A stretch of DNA of 64,000 nt from Erwinia sp. GTDB lineage: Bacteria > Pseudomonadota > Gammaproteobacteria > Enterobacterales > Enterobacteriaceae. Below the pieces are notes generated by a model that searched no databases, was not told where the DNA came from, and saw nothing but the letters and a program-made list of their open reading frames with translations. Location: NCBI GenBank assembly GCA_964016415.1, contig OZ024666.1, positions 1,717,310 to 1,781,309 of the forward strand, in the 5' to 3' direction. The position numbers were made by a program, and so were the translations under genes. Below, one piece after another: positions 10,969 to 23,615 of this stretch (within the stretch, counting starts at the first letter, position 1; every line of letters starts with the position of its first letter).

Positions 10969-11223
10969 ATGTCCCGTCCACTTAGTGAACCATTTGGGAT
11001 CAGTACTGCAGCACAGAGTATGCTGGACTATCTGCGCCAAATATCGCGCGGTGAACCCAACTATACCCTCAGTGACCGGCAGCTTAATCAGCGTTGTAAT
11101 GTCACACCACTTGATAACTTCACCCTGATTGACCAGCTGTTCGAAGCTGGGATGATAGATTATGAATACCGTGGTAACGGCACAGAGAGTGAACGCCATG
11201 TACGACTGGTTTGCGGGCGGTAA
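10969..11223 (+). CDS. Unrecognised 84-residue protein, possible winged helix
   Basis: I do not recognise this gene. It has a good start: GGGAG lies about 14-18 bases before the ATG and AGAGA lies nearer. It fills the gap between yegS and the convergent mrp. The protein is charged and soluble, with no signal peptide or membrane segment. Residues about 33-70 (TLSDRQLNQRCNV then FTLIDQLFEAGMIDYEYRG) read like a helix-turn-helix followed by a beta hairpin, so a small winged-helix DNA-binding or adaptor fold is possible. E. coli K-12 has no counterpart here that I know of. Codon use looks like its neighbours, which favours a real gene. Confidence 0.7.
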   Translation: MSRPLSEPFGISTAAQSMLDYLRQISRGEPNYTLSDRQLNQRCNVTPLDNFTLIDQLFEAGMIDYEYRGNGTESERHVRLVCGR

Positions 11224-11248
11224 TCAACATCAGCCAATACCGCCCGGC

Positions 11249-12361
11249 TCACATTAACGCGCGGAATGCGATACTTTCAGGGATCACTTCACCATGCCAG
11301 TATAGCTCGGCGGCTACCCGCCCGGCCAGTTGACGATAACTGGCGGTAAACTCACTTTCAGGACGACGGATAACGGTAGGTTGTCCCTGATCAAGGTCTT
11401 CCCGTAAGCTGATGTGTAACGGCAACCGGGCGAGTAATTGCGTCTGATACTGTTTCGCCAGCAGCTCTGCACCACCACTACCAAATATCGCCTCCTGATG
11501 CCCGCATTCGCTGCAAACATGCATACTCATATTCTCGACAACACCGAGGACAGGCACCTCGACTTTACGGAACATGACCACCCCCTTTCGCGCATCAATC
11601 AATGCAATATCCTGCGGCGTGGTAACGACAATAGCCCCGGTCACCGGAATATTTTGCGCCAGGGTGAGCTGAATATCCCCGGTACCAGGTGGCATATCCA
11701 ACACCAGATAATCGAGTTCTGGCCAGAGTGTTTCATTCAGCAGTTGTAATAGCGCTTTACTGGCCATCGGCCCGCGCCAGACCATCGCATTCTCATCATT
11801 GACCAGATAACCAATTGAGTTAGTCGCCAGCCCATGGGCCATAACCGGCTGCATATGTGCGCCATCCGGCGATTCAGGACGCTGTCCCTGGCACCCCAGC
11901 ATCTCCGGCACCGAAGGCCCATAAATATCCGCGTCCAGCAGCCCAACTTTTGCCCCTTCGGCACGCAAGGCCAGCGCCATGTTGATCGCTGTACTCGACT
12001 TACCTACACCACCTTTACCGGAACTGACAGCGATGATGTTTTTTACCCCGTTGACTCCCGGTTGATTTTTTACCCGCTGCAAAGTGGCGATTTGGTGTAT
12101 CAGACGCCACTCGATAGCATCCGCACCTGTCAGACGTTGTAATTCCTCACCACACTGTTGCTGCAGCGCCTCAAAACCACTTTGCCAGGCAAACGGCATC
12201 ACCAGTTCAATATGCAAGGTATTATCGTGTAATGCGCAATGCTGTAATGCTTTGAGGGTAGTAAGGTTATGTTTTAACGTGGGATGCTCAAAGGTACTGA
12301 GAACACCAGTAACCATCGCCCGCAACGCTTCCGATGCTGGGGACTGCTGAGAGAATGACAA
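11249..12361 (-). CDS. mrp: Mrp (ApbC), iron-sulfur cluster carrier ATPase
   Basis: Mrp/ApbC is a cytoplasmic P-loop ATPase of the ParA/MinD-like group that carries 4Fe-4S clusters to target proteins. It has 370 residues (E. coli 369). An N-terminal MIP18-like domain is followed by the deviant Walker A motif SSGKGGVGKSS, the Walker B region YLVLDMPPGTGD and a CSECG pair of cysteines that binds the bridging cluster. The start is a TTG at 12361, preceded by a well-placed AGGAGT. The next in-frame ATG would cut off conserved sequence (EALRAM). It is divergent from metG, as in E. coli. Confidence 0.95.
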   Translation of the reverse strand: MSFSQQSPASEALRAMVTGVLSTFEHPTLKHNLTTLKALQHCALHDNTLHIELVMPFAWQSGFEALQQQCGEELQRLTGADAIEWRLIHQIATLQRVKNQPGVNGVKNIIAVSSGKGGVGKSSTAINMALALRAEGAKVGLLDADIYGPSVPEMLGCQGQRPESPDGAHMQPVMAHGLATNSIGYLVNDENAMVWRGPMASKALLQLLNETLWPELDYLVLDMPPGTGDIQLTLAQNIPVTGAIVVTTPQDIALIDARKGVVMFRKVEVPVLGVVENMSMHVCSECGHQEAIFGSGGAELLAKQYQTQLLARLPLHISLREDLDQGQPTVIRRPESEFTASYRQLAGRVAAELYWHGEVIPESIAFRALM

Positions 12362-12531
12362 GATGACGACTCCTTAAATTCGGTAATACACCTGACGTTG
12401 TATTCTTAGCATAACAGACTGCCGGTGTTACGGAAAAATCCGCACTAACACTCCGGGATGGTTTACGCAGGGACAAGCTTTCGGTTACCATCATCTTATC
12501 CTTTATCAAACCAGTAAGAACCTGCCTCATT

Positions 12532-14562
12532 ATGACTCAAGTCGCGAAAAAAATATTGGTAACCTGTGCACTCCCTTATGCTAATGGATCAATCCACCTC
12601 GGGCATATGCTTGAACATATCCAGGCCGATATTTGGGTTCGTTACCAACGAATGCGCGGCCATCAGGTCTATTTCATTTGTGCTGATGACGCCCACGGCA
12701 CACCGATCATGCTCAAAGCACAGCAATCAGGTGTCGCACCTGAGCAGATGATTGATGAGATGCGCAGAGAACATCAGACAGACTTTGCTGGTTTTGACAT
12801 CAGTTATGATAACTATCACTCTACGCACAGCGAGGAGAACCGCGAACTTTCTAATCAAATCTATCTGCGTTTGAAAGATAAAGGGTTCATTAAAACTCGC
12901 GTTATCTCTCAACTCTATGATCCGCAGGAAGGCATGTTTCTTCCCGACCGTTTTGTTAAAGGCACCTGTCCGAAATGTGGTGCTGCCGATCAATACGGCG
13001 ATAACTGCGAAGTGTGTAGTGCCACCTACAGCCCTACCGAGCTGATTAATCCAAAGTCCGCCGTGTCAGGAGCAACACCTGAGTTACGTGACTCGGAACA
13101 TTTCTTTTTTGATTTGCCTGAATTCAGCGGCATGCTTCAGGCGTGGACACGCTCTGGTGCGCTTCAGGAGCAGGTCGCCAACAAAATGCAGGAGTGGTTC
13201 GACTCTGGTTTGCAACAGTGGGATATCTCACGTGATGCGCCTTACTTCGGTTTTGAAATTCCTGATGCACCGGGCAAATACTTTTACGTCTGGCTGGATG
13301 CTCCTATCGGCTACATGGGATCGTTCAAGAACCTGTGTGACAGACGGGGTGATATCGATTTCGATACTTTCTGGAATAAGGACTCCACTGCCGAGCTTTA
13401 TCATTTCATCGGTAAAGACATTGTCTATTTCCACAGTCTTTTCTGGCCCGCGATGCTCGAAGGCAGCGATCACCGTAAACCCACCAATCTGTTCGTGCAT
13501 GGCTATGTTACGGTGAACGGCCTGAAAATGTCGAAATCCCGTGGTACGTTTATCAAAGCCAGCACCTGGTTGCAGCATCTGGATGCAGACAGCCTACGTT
13601 ACTACTATGCCGCTAAGCTCTCCTCGCGGATTGATGACATTGACCTCAACCTCGAAGATTTCGTGCAACGTGTCAATGCTGATATTGTTAATAAAGTCGT
13701 CAACCTCGCATCACGTAACGCGGGCTTCATCAACAAGCGTTTCGCCGGTAAGCTCTCAGCAGAACTTGCCTCACCTGAGTTATACCGTAAATTTACTGAT
13801 GCAGCGGTGACAATTGGTGATGCCTGGCAGAGCCGTGAGTATAGTCGTGCCATTCGCGAAATCATGGCCCTTGCCGATTTAGCTAACCGCTATGTCGATG
13901 AACAGGCTCCCTGGGTGGTGGCTAAAGATCCTTCGCGAGAAAATGAATTGCAGGCGATTTGTTCAATGAGCCTGAACCTGTTCAGGGTGCTGATGACCTG
14001 GCTGAAACCCGTACTTCCGTCACTGACTGAGCGGGCAGAATTGTTTTTAAATCAGACGCTGACCTGGGAAGGAATCCATCAGCCGTTGCTTGCCCATACA
14101 ATCAATCCTTTCAAAGCCCTCTATCAGCGGATTGAAATGGACAAAGTGAATAACCTGATTGTGGCATCAAAAGAAGAAGTGGCTGCAACACCGGCAATGA
14201 CCAGCGGCCCACTGGCAGATTCCCCGGTTCAGGAAAATATCGTATTTGATGATTTTGCTAAAATAGACCTGCGGATAGCTAAAATTATCAGTGCCAGTCT
14301 GGTTGAGGGCTCAGACAAGTTACTGCGGCTGGTATTGGATCTCGGTGGTGAACAGCGACAGGTTTTCTCAGGTATTCGCTCGGCCTATCCCGATCCCGAT
14401 GCACTGGTTGACCGGCTAACCGTGGTGGTTGCTAATCTTGCGCCAAGAAAAATGCGTTTTGGAGTTTCAGAAGGCATGGCACTGGCTGCCGGGCCAGGAG
14501 GGGATGAGATTTTTCTTCTCACCCCTGACAGTGGTGCAATACCCGGAATGCAGGTCAAATAG
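12532..14562 (+). CDS. metG: Methionyl-tRNA synthetase
   Basis: MetG charges tRNA-Met in the cytoplasm and is essential. The 676 residues match E. coli (677). The class I signature appears as [12 protein letters not shown] and KMSKS as [10 protein letters not shown]. The zinc knuckle cysteines lie in CPKCG and CEVC near residues 145-162. The C-terminal tRNA-binding OB-fold ([14 protein letters not shown] onward, about residues 570-676) gives the dimerising form. It is divergent from mrp across 170 bases. Confidence 0.98.
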   Translation: MTQVAKKILVTCALPYANGSIHLGHMLEHIQADIWVRYQRMRGHQVYFICADDAHGTPIMLKAQQSGVAPEQMIDEMRREHQTDFAGFDISYDNYHSTHSEENRELSNQIYLRLKDKGFIKTRVISQLYDPQEGMFLPDRFVKGTCPKCGAADQYGDNCEVCSATYSPTELINPKSAVSGATPELRDSEHFFFDLPEFSGMLQAWTRSGALQEQVANKMQEWFDSGLQQWDISRDAPYFGFEIPDAPGKYFYVWLDAPIGYMGSFKNLCDRRGDIDFDTFWNKDSTAELYHFIGKDIVYFHSLFWPAMLEGSDHRKPTNLFVHGYVTVNGLKMSKSRGTFIKASTWLQHLDADSLRYYYAAKLSSRIDDIDLNLEDFVQRVNADIVNKVVNLASRNAGFINKRFAGKLSAELASPELYRKFTDAAVTIGDAWQSREYSRAIREIMALADLANRYVDEQAPWVVAKDPSRENELQAICSMSLNLFRVLMTWLKPVLPSLTERAELFLNQTLTWEGIHQPLLAHTINPFKALYQRIEMDKVNNLIVASKEEVAATPAMTSGPLADSPVQENIVFDDFAKIDLRIAKIISASLVEGSDKLLRLVLDLGGEQRQVFSGIRSAYPDPDALVDRLTVVVANLAPRKMRFGVSEGMALAAGPGGDEIFLLTPDSGAIPGMQVK

Positions 14563-14577
14563 TCATCCCGGACAGTT

Positions 14578-14600
14578 CGGGAAAGCGCTGGGCTTTCCCG
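14578..14600 (+). terminator. Hairpin after metG
   Basis: CGGGAAAGC and GCTTTCCCG form a perfect 9-bp stem about 16 bases after the metG stop. The T-run is poor (GATCCTGTT), so termination may be partial and leave some read-through into yohJ. Confidence 0.5.
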
Positions 14601-14670
14601 GATCCTGTTATCGTTCATTGAGGACAGCTAAGCCTTTGCAAGGACTGCGATATCAACTGAAAAGTGAACT

Positions 14671-15069
14671 ATGATGCCTGAACTCCTCTATACTGGCTGG
14701 CGTTATCTCAGAGCCTTTCTTATCATCTATCTCTGCCTCTATGCAGGTACGCTGCTTGCTGTACTCCTGCATGGTGCCATCCCTGGCAGTATCCTTGGTA
14801 TGTTATTGTTATTTAAACTGTTATCATCACAACTTCTGCCTGTTGAATGGGTCAGACCCGGCTGCCACCTGCTCATTCGCTATATGGTGTTGCTGTTTGT
14901 TCCGGTCAGTGTTGGCGTGATGAGCTATACCGATATTCTGATGGCTCAGTTTGGCCCGATTGTTGTCTCAACCTTGGTCAGTACTCTAATAGTAATCGTG
15001 GTGGTGGGAATAGTGTCACAGCGCCTGCAGCGTGAGACTCATAGTACCGGAGAGGGAAAAAATGACTGA
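14671..15069 (+). CDS. yohJ: YohJ, LrgA/CidA-like membrane protein
   Basis: YohJ is a small inner-membrane protein of the UPF0299/LrgA (holin-like) family, here 132 residues as in E. coli. About four hydrophobic segments are visible, with the conserved [12 protein letters not shown] and [17 protein letters not shown] stretches. Two adjacent ATG codons (14671, 14674) are possible starts. It overlaps yohK by eight bases. The LrgAB-type pair is proposed to export small metabolites or affect murein hydrolase activity. In E. coli YohJK has been linked to propionate transport, and I would not go beyond that. Confidence 0.92.
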   Translation: MMPELLYTGWRYLRAFLIIYLCLYAGTLLAVLLHGAIPGSILGMLLLFKLLSSQLLPVEWVRPGCHLLIRYMVLLFVPVSVGVMSYTDILMAQFGPIVVSTLVSTLIVIVVVGIVSQRLQRETHSTGEGKND

Positions 15070-15772
15070 GATGATGGCTGATATATGGTGGTCACTTCCG
15101 CTGACCATTGCTGTCTATCTGGCTTCACGCTGGCTGGCAGCACGCGTGAAAATATCACTTATTAATCCCCTGCTGGTCTCGGTGGTGGCGATCATTCCCA
15201 TACTGCTGCTGCTCAACCTTCCCTATAATCGCTATTTTGCTGGTAGTGCAATACTGAATCAATTATTGCAGCCGGCTGTCGTGGCACTGGCTCTGCCCCT
15301 TTATGAGCAACTGCATCAAATTCGTGCTCGCTGGAAGTCAATCATTACTATTTGCTTCATCGGGTGTATCAGTGCCATGGTTTCTGGTACAGCCATAGCC
15401 CTGTGGATGGGGGCAACACCCCAGATAGCTGCCACGCTGCTGCCAAAATCTGTGACGACCCCGATTGCCATGGCCGTATCATCAAATCTGGGTGGAATTC
15501 CGGCAATCAGCGCGATTTGTGTAATTATCGCAGGCGTGCTCGGTGCTGTGTTCGGGCACATGATATTAAACCTGTTGCGCATTACTCAAACTGCAACCAG
15601 AGGCTTAGCGATTGGTACTGCTTCCCATGCTCTTGGTACAGCGCGTTGTGCTGAAGTTGATTTTCAGGAGGGTGCCTGGAGCTCGCTGGCTTTGGTAGTC
15701 TGCGGGATCATTACTTCGTTACTCGCACCCTTTATCTATCCTTTGTTATTGAGTTTGTTCCACACCACTTGA
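15062..15772 (+). CDS. yohK: YohK, LrgB-family membrane protein
   Basis: YohK is the LrgB-type partner of YohJ, an inner-membrane protein with about six to eight helices. The conserved LrgB segments [29 protein letters not shown] and [12 protein letters not shown] are intact. The frame is open from a GTG at 15032. The ATG at 15062 has GGAGAGG just before it and aligns with the start of the E. coli protein, so it is chosen (236 residues). It overlaps the yohJ stop (ATGACTGA), which implies translational coupling. Confidence 0.92.
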   Translation: MTEMMADIWWSLPLTIAVYLASRWLAARVKISLINPLLVSVVAIIPILLLLNLPYNRYFAGSAILNQLLQPAVVALALPLYEQLHQIRARWKSIITICFIGCISAMVSGTAIALWMGATPQIAATLLPKSVTTPIAMAVSSNLGGIPAISAICVIIAGVLGAVFGHMILNLLRITQTATRGLAIGTASHALGTARCAEVDFQEGAWSSLALVVCGIITSLLAPFIYPLLLSLFHTT

Positions 15773-15780
15773 TGTAGTGT

Positions 15781-15824
15781 CATCAGGCAGAGACATTAAG
15801 CCTGATGGCAATGATGCCATCGGG
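15781..15824 (+). promoter_or_regulatory. Overlapping alternative hairpins between yohK and cdd
   Basis: Three segments can pair in two exclusive ways. CATCAGGC (15781-15788) pairs with GCCTGATG (15800-15807). CCTGATGGCA (15801-15810) pairs with TGCCATCGGG (15815-15824) with one G-T. The element lies just after the yohK stop and 34 bases before cdd. It may be a terminator, a REP-like repeat or a switch; the sequence does not decide. Confidence 0.5.
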
Positions 15825-15857
15825 TGATCACTTTCACTCTCAGCAAAAGAGGTTGTT

Positions 15858-16745
15858 ATGCACCTACAACGGGAACATCTGGTCAGGCAACTTCCTGCTG
15901 CACTAGGCGATGCACTGCATGCGCAGGTAACGGATAGCGGGTTTCGCGGTTTTTTTACGGCGACAGAAGCTGCCGAATTACAGCGCTGCTGCAACAATGA
16001 TCGCCGCCAGTTAACTCTGGCTCTGCTACCGTTGGCGGCCAGTTACGCGATTACCCCATTATCACCCTTCAATGTCGGGGCTATTGCCTGGGGTACCAGT
16101 GGCGGGATCTACTTCGGTGCTAATCTTGAGTTCACTCAGGCACCATTACAACAAACCGTGCATGCTGAACAATCAGCAATTGTACATGCGTGGTCACATG
16201 GCGAACAGGCTCTGGACGCAGTCACCATCAATTACACACCGTGCGGCCATTGCCGGCAGTTTATGAATGAACTCAATAGTGGTGATAGGTTACAAATCCA
16301 CCTGCCGCATGCAGTCGCTTCGCTTGGCGATTACCTGCCTGATGCTTTTGGACCACGCGTTCTGAATATCGATAATCTGCTGCTGGATACGAAACAACAT
16401 GGGTTTGCCGTTGAAGGTACCTCTCTGGAACAAGCGGCAATTATCGCAGCGAATCGGAGTCATGCGCCCTACAGTCAGGCCTATAGTGGGGTAGCACTGG
16501 TGACCGATGATGGTACGCTATTTTCTGGTGCTTATGCAGAGAATGCCGCATTCAATCCGTCACTGCCTCCGTTACAGGCAGCGATGATTGTGTTGACAAT
16601 GTCAGGCTATAGCCTGTCGCAGATTCGTGGAGCCGTGCTGGCAGAGACCAGACAGCCTGTGCTGAGTCAGCAGACCGCCACCTGTCAAATACTTAATGCT
16701 CTGAACTGCCAGGACATCAAACAGATTATTTTAGCCCGACCGTAA
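15858..16745 (+). CDS. cdd: Cytidine deaminase
   Basis: Cdd converts cytidine and deoxycytidine to uridine and deoxyuridine in pyrimidine salvage. It has 295 residues (E. coli 294), the two-domain homodimeric form. The zinc and proton-transfer residues sit at the E. coli positions: His102 and Glu104 in HAEQSA, Cys129 and Cys132 in PCGHC. The C-terminal pseudo-catalytic domain follows. AGAGG lies before the ATG. CRP/CytR control known from E. coli cannot be confirmed from this upstream region. Confidence 0.97.
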   Translation: MHLQREHLVRQLPAALGDALHAQVTDSGFRGFFTATEAAELQRCCNNDRRQLTLALLPLAASYAITPLSPFNVGAIAWGTSGGIYFGANLEFTQAPLQQTVHAEQSAIVHAWSHGEQALDAVTINYTPCGHCRQFMNELNSGDRLQIHLPHAVASLGDYLPDAFGPRVLNIDNLLLDTKQHGFAVEGTSLEQAAIIAANRSHAPYSQAYSGVALVTDDGTLFSGAYAENAAFNPSLPPLQAAMIVLTMSGYSLSQIRGAVLAETRQPVLSQQTATCQILNALNCQDIKQIILARP

Positions 16746-16758
16746 TCAGATAAGATCC

Positions 16759-16776
16759 GCTGCCTGGTCAGGCAGC
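16759..16776 (+). terminator. Terminator after cdd
   Basis: GCTGCC, loop TGGTCA and GGCAGC, followed by CATTTTGATT, begin 14 bases after the cdd stop. The short T-run makes it a moderate terminator. Confidence 0.55.
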
Positions 16777-16817
16777 CATTTTGATTCACTCTCTTACCCT
16801 GCAGAGGAATAAACACA

Positions 16818-18515
16818 ATGGAACTCGAATACGAAAGTAAAAGACCGCTTTACATCCCCTATGCTGGCCCGGTCTTACTGGAATTTCCACTGCTTAATAA
16901 AGGAAGCGCTTTCTCAGTTGAAGAGCGCAATGATTTTAACCTTAACGGCCTGTTACCCGATACGGTTGAAACTATCGAAGAACAGGCGGAACGCGCATGG
17001 CGTCAATATGACGATTTTAAAAATAATGAAAGTAAGCATGTTTACCTGCGCAATATTCAGGACACAAATGAAACTCTCTTCTACCGTTTAGTCAGCAATC
17101 ATCTCGAAGAGATGATGCCTATCATTTACACTCCAACAGTCGGCAGTGCTTGCGAACATTTTTCTGAAATCTACCGCCGGGCCAGAGGGCTGTTTATCTC
17201 TTACCCTAACCGGGCTCATATCGAAGATATGCTGGAAAATGCCACTAAACAGAAGGTGAAAGTGATTGTGGTTACCGACGGTGAACGCATCCTGGGTCTG
17301 GGCGATCAGGGCATCGGCGGCATGGGCATCCCCATTGGTAAACTTTCACTGTATACCGCCTGTGGTGGTATCAGTCCTGCCTACACTCTACCGGTGGTGC
17401 TTGATGTCGGTACCAATAACCAACAGCTACTCAATGATCCTCTGTACATGGGATGGCGACACCCGCGAATTACAGGTGCCGAATATGATGCCTTCGTTAA
17501 TGATTTCATTGAAGCAGTGGAAGTTCGCTGGCCCAATGTGGTACTACAGTTTGAAGATTTTGCGCAAAAAAATGCTATGCCACTGCTGCAACGCTATCGT
17601 AATGAGCTTTGTTGTTTCAATGATGATATCCAGGGAACCGCCGCGGTCACGTTGGGTACATTGATTGCCGCCAGTCGTGCTGCCGGGAGTACACTCAGCA
17701 AACAGAATGTGGTGTTTCTTGGTGCGGGTTCTGCGGGCTGTGGTATCGCCGAACAGATCATTGAACAGATGAAATCTGAAGGCTTGAGTGATAGCGAGGC
17801 ACGGGCACGTATTTTTATGGTTGACCGGTTCGGCCTGCTGACAGATAAACTGCCTAACTTACTTGATTTTCAGCAGAAATTAATCCAAAAAAGTGCAGAT
17901 CTGAGCCACTGGGATAGCCAGTCAGAGGCACTGTCGTTACTCGATGTGGTACGCAATGCTCGTCCCGATATTCTGATAGGGGTATCCGGCCAGCCAGGGC
18001 TATTCACTGAAGAAATAATCCGGGAAATGCATAAACATTGCCCCAGACCGATTATTATGCCTCTTTCCAACCCCACCTCACGTGTTGAAGCCACACCACA
18101 GGATATTATCACCTGGACCAGTGGTGCCGCGCTGGTGACTACTGGTAGCCCTTTCCCGCCGGCAATGTGGCAAGGCAGTAAGTTTCCGATTGCACAGTGC
18201 AATAACGCGTATATCTTTCCCGGTATCGGTTTAGGTGTTATTGCCTCAGGGGCAGAACGTGTTACTGACAGTATGCTGATGGCTGCCAGTCGTGCACTTG
18301 CAGAGTGTTCTCCGCTGGTCAATCAGGGCGCAGGATCAGTACTGCCGGAACTTAAAGATATTCAGTCAGTGTCGAAAGCTATAGCACTGGCCGTTGCCAA
18401 AGCAGCCCAGCTCTCCGGCGTGGCGATTGTTACTTCTCAGGATGCGTTGGTCAAAGCTATCGAAGAGAATTTCTGGCTTCCACAATACCGGCGTTATCGT
18501 CGTACCTCGCTGTAA
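16818..18515 (+). CDS. maeA: NAD-dependent malic enzyme
   Basis: MaeA (SfcA) oxidatively decarboxylates malate to pyruvate, reducing NAD. The 565 residues equal the E. coli enzyme. The N-terminal malic domain shows [18 protein letters not shown] and the metal/substrate segment FEDFAQKNA followed by [11 protein letters not shown]. The dinucleotide fold has [12 protein letters not shown] near residue 300, then [15 protein letters not shown] precedes the ATG at good spacing. In E. coli K-12 maeA lies far away near 33 minutes, so its place between cdd and sanA differs from that genome. Confidence 0.96.
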   Translation: MELEYESKRPLYIPYAGPVLLEFPLLNKGSAFSVEERNDFNLNGLLPDTVETIEEQAERAWRQYDDFKNNESKHVYLRNIQDTNETLFYRLVSNHLEEMMPIIYTPTVGSACEHFSEIYRRARGLFISYPNRAHIEDMLENATKQKVKVIVVTDGERILGLGDQGIGGMGIPIGKLSLYTACGGISPAYTLPVVLDVGTNNQQLLNDPLYMGWRHPRITGAEYDAFVNDFIEAVEVRWPNVVLQFEDFAQKNAMPLLQRYRNELCCFNDDIQGTAAVTLGTLIAASRAAGSTLSKQNVVFLGAGSAGCGIAEQIIEQMKSEGLSDSEARARIFMVDRFGLLTDKLPNLLDFQQKLIQKSADLSHWDSQSEALSLLDVVRNARPDILIGVSGQPGLFTEEIIREMHKHCPRPIIMPLSNPTSRVEATPQDIITWTSGAALVTTGSPFPPAMWQGSKFPIAQCNNAYIFPGIGLGVIASGAERVTDSMLMAASRALAECSPLVNQGAGSVLPELKDIQSVSKAIALAVAKAAQLSGVAIVTSQDALVKAIEENFWLPQYRRYRRTSL

Positions 18516-18523
18516 CTTATCCC

Positions 18524-18556
18524 CCTGTCGCACCCCCGGAGGGGCGCTGCGACAGG
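18524..18556 (+). terminator. Long hairpin after maeA
   Basis: CCTGTCGCA (18524-18532) pairs perfectly with TGCGACAGG (18548-18556), and an inner CCCC/GGGG pairing extends the stem. It begins nine bases after the maeA stop. There is no T-run, so it may protect the 3' end or act with Rho rather than terminate alone. Confidence 0.55.
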
Positions 18557-18655
18557 CGATAGTAAAACACGTATTATTCTGTCAGAATACAATCCGCTGC
18601 TTTCATCATACCGCGGTCTATTGTCAGGAAAGACGACAGAGACGTCATGGACTAA

Positions 18656-19393
<738 letters not shown>

Positions 19394-19399
19394 CCGTTA

Positions 19400-20599
19400 T
19401 CAGGTTCTGCTTCTTCCATAAGCAGTCAACCTTGTCACGCTGCGCCAGAGCATCTCTACCGGGCCTTGCGGGTATCTCGACAACCAGCATACCGACAGGA
19501 GAAGATTGATGCTCCACATCACAGGAACAAACAACAGCAATTGAGCACGGCCGTAGTGATTGAAATTTTGCATTGAATAAAAGTAACTGGTCGCCAGTAA
19601 GGTTTGCAACAGATAGTTACTCAGCGCCATGCGCCCGACACAACACACTGCGTTACTCAGTTTAAAACCCTCCAGGCTTTGCCAGTAACCAAAACAGAGC
19701 GCAGCGTAACCCAGTGCCTGAACAGGTGCGCTAATATCACGTGGGATCTGTAAAAAATAGGCACTGATAGCATAGTCCCAGCCTGTCTGCCACTGCACTA
19801 CCATCGTTGGAATCTCAATCAACCAGCCCAGACCAATTAACTTCCACGCCAGCTGGCGATAATGCGCCACTGGCCAGTGTCCGAGTAACCAGCCATTACG
19901 CACCAGAACCGATCCGAGTAACATCAGCCCCGATAATTGCCAGCCGTACTGCACAATCAAGGATATCAACGCTGCAAAAAAATATGTGAGACGGTTTTCC
20001 ATTGCCGGAAGTCCACCCGCTGTTTTCCACATGATTTCATGCATGGTCTCTGCTGATGTCGGTTGCCAGTGCGTCAGGTTATTATTGTCTGTCACGAAAC
20101 CAAAAAACAGTAATAACAAACAGCCGATAAGATAGAAAATCGCTGCTTTTTTTAATAATGCAGCCGAACTTTCAGCTGTATCTATCAAACGCCATACCAG
20201 CATGCCAGTCAGACCATAATCGAACAAAATGTCGCCATCCCACAGCAACACACCATGCAAAAAACCCAGTAACAGCAGCCAGAACAACCTGGCTTGTATC
20301 CAGTTTTTACCTCGAGGTAAAAGCAGTTGTAACGAAGCACCAAACAACAGTGCGAATAATGACAGAAATTTAAACTGTGCCAGTAAATCACTCAGTGCCC
20401 AGCTCCAGACATCAACCTGTGAAGGCATCCCCGCCCAGGCCGGATTCATATAAGCAGCTGAAGGCAAACCAAATGCGACGATATTCATTAAAAAAATACC
20501 GAGAATAGCCACACCACGGATAAAATCGAGGGTGACTACACGCTTCTCACTATCCACTTGCGGGGGCAGTTTCCGCACCGTTTTCTGCACCGGACTCAA
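19400..20599 (-). CDS. yeiB: YeiB, DUF418 membrane protein
   Basis: YeiB is a polytopic inner-membrane protein of the DUF418 family with about nine or ten predicted helices. It has 399 residues (E. coli 385). The N-terminal [20 protein letters not shown] and the C-terminal [14 protein letters not shown] are characteristic of the group, which is related to acyltransferase-like membrane proteins. No activity is established. The first possible start is a TTG whose last two bases overlap the folE TGA; a GTG three codons later is an alternative. Either way it is in one operon with folE. Confidence 0.9.
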   Translation of the reverse strand: MSPVQKTVRKLPPQVDSEKRVVTLDFIRGVAILGIFLMNIVAFGLPSAAYMNPAWAGMPSQVDVWSWALSDLLAQFKFLSLFALLFGASLQLLLPRGKNWIQARLFWLLLLGFLHGVLLWDGDILFDYGLTGMLVWRLIDTAESSAALLKKAAIFYLIGCLLLLFFGFVTDNNNLTHWQPTSAETMHEIMWKTAGGLPAMENRLTYFFAALISLIVQYGWQLSGLMLLGSVLVRNGWLLGHWPVAHYRQLAWKLIGLGWLIEIPTMVVQWQTGWDYAISAYFLQIPRDISAPVQALGYAALCFGYWQSLEGFKLSNAVCCVGRMALSNYLLQTLLATSYFYSMQNFNHYGRAQLLLFVPVMWSINLLLSVCWLSRYPQGPVEMLWRSVTRLTAYGRSRT

Positions 20600-21270
20600 G
20601 CCTGACTGCGATGCTGCACAGCACGTAAAAACTCCTGCCGGGTATTCTGACTGGATTTAAATAGCCCGCCGAGTGAAGTTGTGGTGGTCGCACTGGTCGC
20701 ATCACGAATGCCCCGCGCCTTAACACAGTAATGCACCGCATCAATTGAAACGGCAACATTGTTAGTTCCCAGAAGTGTCTGCAGTGCTAACAAAATCTGC
20801 TGCGTTAAACGCTCCTGAACCTGTGGTCTGGAAGAGAAAAACTGGACAATACGGTTAATTTTCGACAAACCAATCACTTTATCTTTTGGGATGTAGGCAA
20901 CCGTGGCTTTACCATCGATCATCACAAAATGGTGTTCACAAGTACTGGTGAGGGTAATGTCACGTACCGTCACCATCTCATCAACCTTCATTTTATTTTC
21001 AATCAATGTGATTTTGGGAAAGTTAGCGTAATCGAGTCCGGAGAAGATCTCGTTAACATACATTTTTGCGATACGATGAGGCGTCTCGGCAAGGCTGTCA
21101 TCCTGGAGGTCCAGATGCAACAGCTGCATGATTTCTGTCATATGGCTGGCTATCCTTGCTTTACGCGTTTCATCGTCCATGTCGAGTGTAGAGATCCGCA
21201 AGGGCGTTTCCAAACCACGCGCCAGCAGTGCTTCGTGTACCAGGTTGGCTTCCTGACTTAACGTTGTCAT
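20596..21270 (-). CDS. folE: GTP cyclohydrolase I
   Basis: FolE makes 7,8-dihydroneopterin triphosphate from GTP, the first step of folate synthesis. The protein has 224 residues (E. coli 222) and forms a homodecamer. The zinc ligands are visible as the Cys and His residues in TCEHHFV and the later Cys in HYCVKARG. The family signature [20 protein letters not shown] is intact. It is the first gene of a folE-yeiB unit. An imperfect operator-like palindrome at 21300-21316 lies just upstream. Confidence 0.97.
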   Translation of the reverse strand: MTTLSQEANLVHEALLARGLETPLRISTLDMDDETRKARIASHMTEIMQLLHLDLQDDSLAETPHRIAKMYVNEIFSGLDYANFPKITLIENKMKVDEMVTVRDITLTSTCEHHFVMIDGKATVAYIPKDKVIGLSKINRIVQFFSSRPQVQERLTQQILLALQTLLGTNNVAVSIDAVHYCVKARGIRDATSATTTTSLGGLFKSSQNTRQEFLRAVQHRSQA

Positions 21271-22717
<1,447 letters not shown>

Positions 22718-22719
22718 CA

Positions 22720-23577
22720 ATGAACACAGCAACTATCCCGCTGCAATTACTCAGCGAACATCACCTGTTTGATGGCTGGCAGCGCCGTTTCCAGCATCGT
22801 TCTGAGACTCTGCTCTGCGACATGACTTTCAGTGTCTATCTTCCGCCACAAGCGGAAGACACCGACGCACGTTTACCCGTCCTGTATTTCCTGGCCGGGC
22901 TGACCTGCACAGATGAAAATGTCAGCCAGAAAACCGGGGCACAACGCTTCGCTGCAGAGTTAGGTATCATTCTGGTGATGCCTGATACCAGTCCCCGGGG
23001 TGAAGATGTGCCAGATGACCAGCGCTACAATCTGGGTCAGGGGGCAGGGTTTTATCTGAACGCGACCCAGCCGCCATGGTATCACCATTACCATATGCAT
23101 GATTATCTCTCAGATGAGCTGCCAAAAATTCTCAGGGAGCATTTTCCCATTAATGGCCGACAATCGATTATGGGTCACTCAATGGGTGGGCATGGCGCAT
23201 TAACGCTGGCACTACAGCAACCCGCAGCTTACGCTTCAGTATCCGCTTTTGCCCCCATAGTTAACCCGGCTAAAGTGCCGTGGGGGCAAGAGGCATTTGA
23301 AGCTTATTTAGGCAGTGACAAAGCACTGTGGGAGAAGTATGACAGTTGTCACCTGATGGCTGATGCTATTCAAATTCCGCCCATATTGATTGATCAGGGC
23401 AGCGCTGACGGCTATTTAGAGGAGCAGCTTTGCCCCGTTCGTCTGGAGAAAGTGGCTCGGAGGAAAGGCTTTTCTCTGCAATTACGCTGGCATGAAGGTT
23501 ACGATCATAGCTATTATTTCATCACCAGCTTTATCGAAGATCACCTGCGTTTCCATGCCAGTTATTTATTCAGGTAA
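22720..23577 (+). CDS. yeiG: S-formylglutathione hydrolase
   Basis: This alpha/beta-hydrolase of the esterase D family hydrolyses S-formylglutathione to formate and glutathione, completing the pathway begun by FrmA. It has 285 residues (E. coli YeiG 278, FrmB 277). The nucleophile elbow GHSMGGHGA has Ser154. The catalytic Asp and His are expected in the DQGSADGYL and GYDHSYYF regions. The locus next to folE and cirA is that of E. coli yeiG rather than frmB, so yeiG is the preferred symbol. The two-base gap to frmA suggests tight coupling. Confidence 0.93.
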   Translation: MNTATIPLQLLSEHHLFDGWQRRFQHRSETLLCDMTFSVYLPPQAEDTDARLPVLYFLAGLTCTDENVSQKTGAQRFAAELGIILVMPDTSPRGEDVPDDQRYNLGQGAGFYLNATQPPWYHHYHMHDYLSDELPKILREHFPINGRQSIMGHSMGGHGALTLALQQPAAYASVSAFAPIVNPAKVPWGQEAFEAYLGSDKALWEKYDSCHLMADAIQIPPILIDQGSADGYLEEQLCPVRLEKVARRKGFSLQLRWHEGYDHSYYFITSFIEDHLRFHASYLFR

Positions 23578-23615
23578 TGGCATTCAGGGGCACTTTATGT
23601 GCCCCTGTCAGACAA

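Noticed and set aside
15823..15838. CRP-like site GGTGA-N6-TCACT before cdd
   Set aside because: It matches 8 of 10 core bases but lies only 20 bases from the start codon, which does not suit CRP activation of cdd, and it overlaps a hairpin.
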